Shown piece after piece: positions 56,341 through 64,000 of a stretch of DNA of 64,000 nucleotides. The number at the start of each line of letters is the position of its first letter. The first letter of the stretch is position 1. The notes under the pieces were generated by a model, which worked only from the letters and a program-made list of their open reading frames with translations, was not told where the DNA came from and did not search any database. The stretch comes from Blakeslea trispora. Taxonomy: Eukaryota > Mucoromycota > Mucoromycetes > Mucorales > Choanephoraceae. The DNA is taken from NCBI GenBank assembly GCA_025331445.1, contig JAIWNE010000073.1:1-64000 (forward strand). Reading direction: 5' to 3'. Position numbers and translations under genes: made by a program.

Positions 56341-56689
56341 AATTAAAAACACTACCCGCAAAATAAAAAGACAAGTCCGCAAAAAATCAAATCGGCAAAC
56401 TGAAAAAAATATCAGCAAAAAAAAACAAAATCCGCAAAACGAAAGTAAAATCCAATACCAAGGATTAACTTCATTTGAATGTAAAAAGCTAAAATCGACA
56501 TGTCTTGGCTTAAGTTTGCTTGACTTTATTAGGTTTACCATGGTGACACGACATGACGTGACAAACAAAAAAGAACAAATTCCAAAAATTGGCATTGAAA
56601 CCCGTTTTGGGTGACTGCTATTTTAGTTTATACAAACAAAATTTTGCCGCAGCAATTCTTCATTCTATTTTTTATTTAAATTTGCCTCA
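56341..56689. other. No gene seen; CCGCAAAA-type motif cluster
   Basis: Repeated CCGCAAAAT/ATCRGCAAA motifs at 56354-56450, possibly terminal repeats of the IS630 relative upstream. No ORF of note. Confidence 0.4.
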
Positions 56690-59410
56690 AAGTGGAGAAG
56701 TTAGACGAAATTAAAGAAAAAGGAGACCGAACTACGATGCTCACTATGTTTACGAGAACGAGTCAAGAGATGCAAATACTCTTCACACAGCACCCAAAAC
56801 TTGCGAAATTGAGCATCGAGCTGATCAAGAACCTGATCAAATTGAAGCGACTTTTGTTGAAAGAACAATGCGAGAAAGCAGAAAAAGAAAGAGAGTTTCT
56901 CGCCAGAGAACAGAGACAGAGAACCCGAGAACTGCTGAGAATGTTGAAACCACTAGAGAGCGCAACCGATTGAGTCAAAGGGCATCTCGCTAAAGAAGAA
57001 GAGCGGCAGAGAATTCGAGAACTGCTGAGAATGTTGAAACCGATAGAGAGCGCAACTGATTAATTCAGAGAGCGTCTCGTTAAAGAAGGACAAAAGCTAT
57101 GGTTCGTATAGATTTCTTGAATTTATCTCTTGCAAATATCTAGTGATATTAACTATTTGGCTACTTAAATTTAGGACAACGAAGTTGATGTGAATCCATT
57201 TGATGCAATTGTTGAGAAATATCGATTAAATATTCAAAAAGGACCAACTGCAGTGTGTCTGTGCTGTAGTAATTTGTGGTTTCCAGATCAGATGCAAAAG
57301 ACCACTAGAGAATACCTTTAATTTCATAATGCCACTGAGTCATTTATTGAGAGTGTTTTTAGTCTTAACTTGGATGAGAATTCAGATAAGTTCTGCACTA
57401 GCTGCAGTAAGGACATTAAAATATTAAGGGTGCCTAAGCTTTCAATTTCAAATGCATTAAACTTTCCTGAAGTTCATCCTCAGATTCAGTCTCTTAATCG
57501 AGATGTAGAAAGACTTATCGCAGCTCGTCATGTGTTTCAATCTATTCACACTGTACAGTCAGAGGACAAAATGATTTCTATTCTTTGGATCTCCGACAAG
57601 GTCATGATGAAGGATAGAGACCATTTTACTTTTCATCCAATAAATCTTTGCCAATGATCAACGATGATAGCTTTGATTTCAGTGGATAATTGAGACATAT
57701 TGTGAGTTTTAAGGAATTTTATCAAGACAGAGAGGTAGAATGATGGGAATGTGAGACGTGTTATAGAATATCCTTTTTTTGTGGAGATCCAAAAATAGAA
57801 AACATTTTGTCCTCTGACTGTACATGGCTTGAAGGGACAGTACAAAAGTAAAGGAGTTATCATTATTGTTCCAATTTCTGTTGACAAAACTGTCTCTTGC
57901 GAACCTCGACTTCCTGATAATAATAACAACATTGAAGTAAATCTTGAAAGATGACTGACGCAAGCCAATAACTACATGGCAGGAAACGTCAATGTTGCAA
58001 AGATATTGGCAACAGCTCCAATGATAAGTAATCTGAAGCTTATCTAAAATGTAATCTTCGGATCAGAGATTACGAAGATGGAGACATTCAATTGAACAAC
58101 TTAGCAGTTGAAATGCTATGTTTGAGGCGGTTGTACAAGATTCTGCCGAGTTAAGACTTGAAGATTGTAACTATGAAGAAGGTTTCAAAAGTGTCAATCC
58201 TGGTAGTCAAGAAACACTTTTTGCTGGCGACCTAAATGCCAGAATTAATCAAGATAGTGAAAGCATTCGTATTGAACCTGCTGAAGGATCCCTTCTTATG
58301 TCATTACTGCTAGATAAAGATGTAGATGTACTTGCTTTCTCTACACTGTTGGGTAGTAAAACTCTGAGTCTCGAGCATAAAAGAGATCCTATAAATTGCA
58401 GCGCAATTGCAAAATTATCAGCAAGGAATCATGACCGATGATTTTCTAGGCGTACAGATTTCTTGTTGTTTATGGACATAAATAGGCAGCTTTTACTTTA
58501 GCAAGCCATGTTAATACAATCATGAGAATGTCTAAGCACAGAATTGAGAATCCTCTTAGAACCAGAGATGTTCTTGAGAACATTGGCATAGATGATGTAT
58601 TAAAGAAGAATGATGCTTTTCAGGTACTAGCTAGAGTACGTTCTACGCCTATTTTTTGGAAAAAGGAAAAGGATGACCTGATGGCAATGATACGTCAACT
58701 AGGTAGTCCCACCTTATTCGTTACCCTGTCAGCAGCAGAAGCACAATGGCCTGAACTTTTTGTAATTTTGAAGAAAGTAGTAGGCGGAGTGTAAATTACA
58801 AAAGAAGAGGCAACCAATTTGCTCTAGGAAGAAAACGCAAGGCTTATACAGGCGGACCCTGCTACATGTGCACGATACTTTGACAAGCGTTTCCGTATCC
58901 TCAAGAGCACGTAGAAACCTCCACATGGACCTTTTGGTAGATTTGCGGTGAAGGATTTCTATTTCAGAATAGAGTTTCAGCATAGAGGTGCACCCCATGT
59001 GCACATGATGCTTTGGCTTGGAAATGCTCCTACACTAACTGTAGGCGATTCACCCCTCGAATCAGAAGAAGACTCTAGATTGCAACTATGTGATTTTATA
59101 GATTCTATTATGACTTGTGATGTAGACAACCCAAAGTATAGTGAAGAGTTCAAGCAGTTGGTACATGCAAGACAAACACACAATCATACCAGGACCTGCT
59201 TCAAGAAAAATCAAAAAGAAAAGAAGTGTCGTTTTAATATTTCAATTTTCCCTATGGATCAACTGTAATTTTGGAACCTTTGCCTGAAGGGAGTGAACCT
59301 AAATACAAGGATTGGAGAGGAAAAGTGCGCAAGTACTTGGACAATAACAGCAGCAACTTAGGTACATCAAATATGACATATGTTGATTTTCTAAATAACG
59401 TGCCACTGAG
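56690..59410 (+). pseudogene. Helitron2-like replicase remnant (basic repeats, DUF6570-like, Rep)
   Basis: The N-terminal block (about 56880-57110) reads, in the frame beginning RKRVSRQRTETENPRTAEN, as Arg-rich TAENVETxRERN repeats typical of Helitron N-termini. An intron (about 57102-57173, ending TTTAG) leads to a Cys-rich DUF6570-like domain: VCLCCSNLWFP, CTSCSKDI, VPKLSISNALNFPEV, ERLIAARHVFQSI. Then the Helitron_like_N/Rep region: TLFVTLSAAEAQWPEL (about 58705-58755) and the HUH motif FQHRGAPHVHMML at about 58975-59010. Numerous stops and frameshifts. It ends near VDFLNN at 59400 without a helicase, where the DDE transposase region begins. Confidence 0.8.
56912..57082 (+). repeat. 84-bp tandem duplication in Helitron2 N-terminus
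   Basis: Two adjacent units share GAGAACTGCTGAGAATGTTG and flanking sequence, encoding the TAENVETxRERN repeat. Unit 1 keeps CGA where unit 2 has TGA. Confidence 0.85.
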
Positions 59411-59532
59411 CTTAAACCTCCCAGATTTCGAAATTTTTTCAATATTGACCTCCCAAAAAATTGCACTCTACAGGGATTGAACTCATGTCCTAGATATTTT
59501 TAATAGTAATTTTATTAAAAAAAAAAAGAAGC

Positions 59533-61482
59533 TTACTCAAGGTCTTTGGGTAGCTTTACTTTTCTGTGAGAAAGGTATCTTTTCTCAACAAACTTCTTGA
59601 CATCGGCTGCCACTTCTCTCCCGCGTTCTTGCTTGCTGTATGCTTCGAAATAGTTCATACAGCGCTGGAAATACCTCCTGATTTGAGCGATATTTTCAGC
59701 TTTATCCAAGAACGCGGGAATATTCTTTTCTAACGACTTAAATGTGTAATCACATCCAAGCCGGGCCTCTCTTTTAGCCATACCCCAATACATTTCTATC
59801 CAATTACACTCGCAGTGATACTTGGGGTATAGCTCGAAGATGTGGCCAGCATCTTCTACAACTTCTTGCAATGCAGTTTTTTGTGCTAGAAAGTCTGGTC
59901 TGCTTTCCAGAAAATGCAATGCACAACACATCGACTTGACTCCGGGTTCGGGACTACCACAGCGCATCTTCCAAGTCTTTCCGTCCAAGTCACAAAGCCA
60001 TTGTCCACGTTCTTCCAAAGTTCTTTTGATACCTTTAACCCAATGAGTCAAACTAAGTTACATTATAATAAGAGTACTTAAACTTTTCTTACCTTTGAAG
60101 TATCTGACGTGCTTTACTTTAGGTCTACCCTTGAAGTAATGGGATGAAATCTCCTTGTAATAGAAAAATGATTGCTCCAAAAGCTGACCAGAAGAGAGTT
60201 AAATGGTTGTATCCTTGAACTGATATCGCTCAGTCAAAGGCCATGGTTTCTCATTGAACGTCATTCGGCTTGCAACCAGTGCGTCTTCGCTGTAAGCCCC
60301 ATGACTTGAGCTGTTATCAAAGAGGAATACAGCTCGGCAATCTGGGTGCAAGCTTTCAAACAGCCCAATGACATGATCCTTTAACTGGGCGACCATATCC
60401 TTACTTGTCCACCAACTATCTCTGCTCTCCCCAGCTTTAAACAGCTTTCTAAAGCCCCAACCACGGATCCTCATTGTTCCATGACAAGGGCACTGAAACT
60501 CGCTAACCATGATGGAGGAGCCAGGCCCTTTCATTTGTATGTAGTTTTTATCCTTTGACACCCAGAGGATATCCTTGCTGTCATTGGCATAGAACGTGGA
60601 CTCATCTTGAGTCACAAAGACCAAATTTTTCTCACCTTCCTCTAAGTTGGGCTCCAAGTTCTCCTCCTGAAATTCGCCATCGTAGAACTCCGACTTGGTG
60701 GCATACTCCATCATTCTTTTGGCCCAGGAGTTGCGATATTCTACGATGTCTTGACGCTCATGGCCATCGAAGAATATCGTCTTTTGATTCTTGCGGTAGC
60801 TGTATCCCCATTCATAGAGGTACTTGGCCACAGTAGACTTCGAAACTGTGCCTCTAACGCCGAGAACAGAGGGAGCAACTTCACCTTCGATGTACTGCTT
60901 TAAAGCCAAAACAGTACGCTCAGCTGGCTTCATTTCTCTAAACTTTTGCAACGACATCATTTTGACATCGTTGTCACTCAAGAACGACTCACGCTTGATG
61001 TGAGTGTCCTCAGAGTGATCTGGAAGCTCACCTGCTTACAAGAATTCCTTTGCCCGTTTTACAATGCATTTAGCACGGTATTCTTCGTTGTTGTGAGGCC
61101 ATAAGTGCCTGGCAACTTCTTCTGACGCTTTGCCCTTCTTCAATCCTGCAAGTCTGTTTTCAAAATATGCTTGAACAGACATATAACGAAAAAAGTGGTA
61201 TGACTTCAAAGAGCTTCCGTCATGCTTCTTGTTCATAACGGACTTGTTGATCTCTTTGATCGAGTTCAAAGACTTCTCAATCAAGGCCAACTCCTTTTGA
61301 AAGGCACTCATCTCTACCTCGGCAACAGGAAGTAGTTTTTCCTCTAAGGTAATCCCAAAGTTGAAGAGCGTTGCTCGGGGATCTACCTTTTGAGCTTCCT
61401 TGGTTTTTCTCCACTTAGTGGTAGTGGAGTTCTTCATATAATGGCCTTTTCTCTTCCTGATGCTACTGTTGTTGTCTCGCAA
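59533..61482 (-). pseudogene. DDE transposase (DESTFYAND type), near-intact
   Basis: Read on the minus strand: a basic N-terminus (KRKGHYMKNSTTTKWRKTKE), a helical region, an HTH-like segment (SVLGVRGTVSKSTVAKYLYE) and a catalytic core with VTQDESTFYANDSKDILW (first acidic motif), GPGSSIMVSEF, AVFLFDNSSSHGAYSEDALV (second) and YPKYHCECNWIEMYWGMAKR (Glu). A 40-nt intron at 60053-60092 (GTAAGA...TTAG) joins VKHVRYFK to the THWVKGIKRTLEERG segment. In-frame stops: TAA at 61036-61038 and TAA at 60199-60201. The N-terminal frame is open upstream of 61482 to about 61560. A recognisable large transposase family in fungi; I cannot name its superfamily with confidence. It abuts the truncated Helitron2 Rep. 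Confidence 0.8.
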
Positions 61483-61616
61483 GCGGTCAAGGTACGACGT
61501 GCTAACGGTAGTTTGCCAAAGTTGCCAATCTTCGACATTATCAACTGTTGAAGTTTCAACAGAAATTCACCTAGTATTTTTTATCCCCGCATTTAGTTGT
61601 AAGATAGAATTTGCAG

Positions 61617-61799
61617 GAAAAAAAAAATTTTTTACAAGCTAATGACAATTTTTTTTTCCTCGCTTTAATTTCAAGCACCAGGCTTGCGTGTTTTTTTTTC
61701 ATTATCTGTCTTCTAAATTACAGTAACTGCATTTCAAATTTTGCTGTAAACTTATTATTCATAAATCAGATAGACATTCTTTTTTACAAAAAAAATTTT
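61617..61799. other. A/T-homopolymer-rich spacer
   Basis: Runs of A and T between the DDE transposase and KDZ-2; no gene seen. Confidence 0.4.
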
Positions 61800-64000
61800 T
61801 TATTGGATAGCTTCTAAAATCAAAGCGAGTTTGTTATTGTTTTGTTCTTCATCAACTTCTTCTTCTTCATCAACTTCTTCTTCTTCTTTTTCAGCTTCTT
61901 CAACTTCTTCAGCTTCTTCATCTTTCTCATCTTCAATCATGTTTTCGCCTCCACCTATAAGGGCTTCATAAGCAGTGTTTGTGACAAATGGCGTCGACAA
62001 GAATGTCTCAGCCAGTTTCTTTATACAAAGCAATTTATGTTGCTCTTGCTCAAGCAAGGCAAGATGCTCAGGCTTGGCAATTGCAATTGCCTTTTGAATA
62101 CAGACAAGTTTTTTAAAGAGGTTGCGGACGAACCGCTTGTCTTCTTCCTAAAGCGAGAGTTCAGCTTTTTGATTGAAAAGATATCACATTAACATCAATT
62201 CTTTACCTCGAGCAGCATGGCTTCCTCTTTTAGTCGGCACAGACTGCGCCAGTCCAAAACATCTTCGGACAACATCAAAGCCTCTTGCTTTGAGAATTTA
62301 TTGATAGCTGCTTGCAGACTATCAATACAATGTTTTTTTTGTTCTTCTTTAGCTAAAGATATATTCATATAACAGTTAGTTTTCTTTTTCTTTTTCTTTT
62401 TCCAGTCATTACATATCAACTTACAACAATTTTCCAACAAATGTTCATTGAGGAACTCAATGACCATTTTGGCATTGGTAGTGATGTTTTTGATTGCAAG
62501 AATGAGCCTTGCGGCTTTCTTGGAACCTACATTTACCATCAATGGTGTTATTGAACTGAACTACATGAAGACAAATGAACTTACCAATTTTACCGTTGCC
62601 GGTGAGCTGCTTCTCTTTAAGTGCGAGAGCAAACACAACATTTTTGACAAGTATGATTAAAAAATCAGTGACTTCAGAGTTAATAGTTCTTTGTAACAAG
62701 TGGTCATACGGAGATGCCACTTCGACTTCTGTCAAGCGGAAAGTGCTGAAGAAGCCTTGGATTTTTTTTTGATGTTTTGTGACAAATTTGTCAGGTTTTT
62801 CTCTATAAAACGAAATCAGATAATCGATACAAGCTTTGATGTACTATTGACTTACATTTTTTTTAGGTATTGCATTTTCTTTTGATTTACCAGGTATTGG
62901 TATTCTTCTTTTTTCAATATGTTTTTTTTGGTTTCTTTATACAACGATTTAAAATATCGTTCACTTAATGACAATGACAGCAACGTTTTGTTGGTCTGCC
63001 AATTCTCTTCAATTTCTTGAATGGTAGTGTTTTTTTTTGATTTTTTCTTGGTAGATTTTGATATTTTTTTTTGTTTTTTCTTTTTTTTTATAAATTTGCT
63101 CGGCTACAAACAGATGATGAGAAGAAAGGCAAATGACAAGTTCAATAATAAATAACTTACGCAACTCGAGCATTTTTTGGTAGGTGAAGTGTTCTACCGA
63201 GTCTGTGATTGCCAAGAGGCGGTTTCTACTGGACATGCTCCGCGTCATGGACACGAAACCGTCCAAGTAGGACCAGAACCTCTCACAGCCCTCGCCGTCA
63301 GTACACCCAAAGTTAGGAATGTACTTCGGGTTGTAGTTCACTTGACAAGCCATGGTATGGGCGTATGCATGAAATGCAGTGACTCCATACCAGGTGTCTT
63401 TGTCTTTCAACACAGGAAAACTTTTCTAAATATCAACATAGTTAACCTTTGACGCATATGATTACTTAAAATAAAGTAATTTTTTACCTCCAGGCCTTTT
63501 CGTACAAGACAGGCGATATCGTACATCAACCCATACTTAGTGTTTTCTGGGTTGGTTTTGAGCATATGCCCAACACAGGCCACGGCGTACTTGTGGCTAT
63601 GCAAATTGGATGTTAAATTTTTAATAGTCAATGATGAGTTACTGACATACCCTTCACCACCATAGATGTCGTACATGCGCTCGGGCACGCCATGTCGAGC
63701 GCACGAAAGGGAGAAGAGACCGTTTTGGTCAAATCTGCCGTTCAAATTGTTTCTGTTGTTGTTGTTGCTTGCCTTGAATGAGCTGTCTTCAACAGACTCA
63801 GCAAAACACTATTCAATCTATAAGTATGTAATATTAACAGGAATTCGATTAGCTAAGATTTACATCAACTTCTTCGTCAGCATTGTTTGCATCAGCATCT
63901 TCAACTTCTTGTCTTGTTCCCCACAAAGACTTTTCACTAATGGAGAGGGAAAACATTCCATCCACAGGGAGCTCAATTTGAGGAACATCCCTTCTACGTT
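61800..64000 (-). CDS. KDZ-family transposase, partial (KDZ-2), better preserved
   Basis: The 3' two-thirds of a KDZ transposase gene running off the right edge, so the first catalytic Asp exon is outside. Exons by eye (minus): about 63999-63866 (VDGMFSLSISEKSLWGTR), 63818-63653 (NNLNGRFDQNGLF, SCARHGVPERMYDIYGGEG with the Cys-Arg-His motif), about 63602-63488 (KYAVACVGHML, GLMYDIACLVRKGLE with the second Asp), 63427-63165 (TWYGVTAFHAYAHTM, DGEGCERFWSYLDGFVSM with the Glu). Helical C-terminal exons (62542-62195) follow, then an acidic tail (61800-62057, DEEEEVDEEQ). Splice sites are canonical. I saw no premature stop in the core exons. Paralogous to 27324-30614, which has lost the Cys. Confidence 0.82.

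Noticed and set aside
59458..59490. tRNA T-arm-like sequence (GAGTTCAATCCCTG on the minus strand)
   Set aside because: The stem does not pair well and no cloverleaf could be built around it.
1..64000. CRISPR array, prokaryotic operons, rRNA or tRNA genes
   Set aside because: None found; the tandem repeats lack unique spacers, and the introns and element types are eukaryotic.

Overview
The window is a dense graveyard of nested transposable elements in a eukaryotic, AT-rich genome. The short GT-AG introns (about 40-66 nt) and the mix of KDZ (Kyakuja-Dileera-Zisupton), MULE, Tc1/IS630, Helitron, Ty3/gypsy and Tad/L1-like LINE families suggest a fungus, most likely an early-diverging lineage such as Mucoromycota. 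The lineage is inference: no rRNA, tRNA or conserved host gene was found to fix it. One unidentified intron-bearing gene fragment (2919-3567) is the only candidate for host or captured sequence.

Layout. 15-1083: broken Tc1/mariner. 1484-3567: unidentified ORFs and the intron-bearing fragment. 4896-5604: solo LTR (minus) of the gypsy family found complete at 9176-16493. 5865-6496 and 20056-24096 are the two halves of one Helitron; its coding region is split by a 13.6 kb insertion, element L (6497-20052), which itself carries the full-length gypsy element. 24445-25410: palindromic element with a second palindromic MITE inside it. 27324-30614: decayed KDZ transposase. 31038-37700: IS630/Tc1-like element with about 185-bp TIRs and two genes, carrying MULE-1 (35189-37662). 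About 37701-48117: element R, a diverged copy of L in inverse orientation, carrying MULE-2 (41737-44257) and a DD34E Tc1 element (45860-47755). 48118-50815: LINE remnant. 50939-54835: gypsy element lacking reverse transcriptase. 54909-56340: second IS630-like pseudogene. 56690-59410: Helitron2-like Rep remnant. 59533-61482 (minus): a further DDE transposase gene. 61800-64000 (minus): a better-preserved KDZ gene running off the window.

Because L and R are copies of one element, each provides the empty site for insertions in the other. This fixes element ends and target-site duplications (TSDs) exactly: gypsy TGAT, MULE-1 AAAATCTC, MULE-2 ATTGTTCY, Tc1 TA, L GGA. The main leads are: (1) the L/R family, a large TIR element with a 3-bp TSD and no recognisable transposase; (2) a textbook -1 frameshift signal (A AAA AAC, 6-nt spacer, stem-loop) between gag and pol of the gypsy element; (3) an extra ORF after its integrase; (4) an RT-less gypsy element with near-identical LTRs; (5) nonsense mutations across unrelated families that mostly fit C-to-T/G-to-A transitions.

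All comparisons were made by eye. Degenerate regions between the named blocks are described but not assigned functions.
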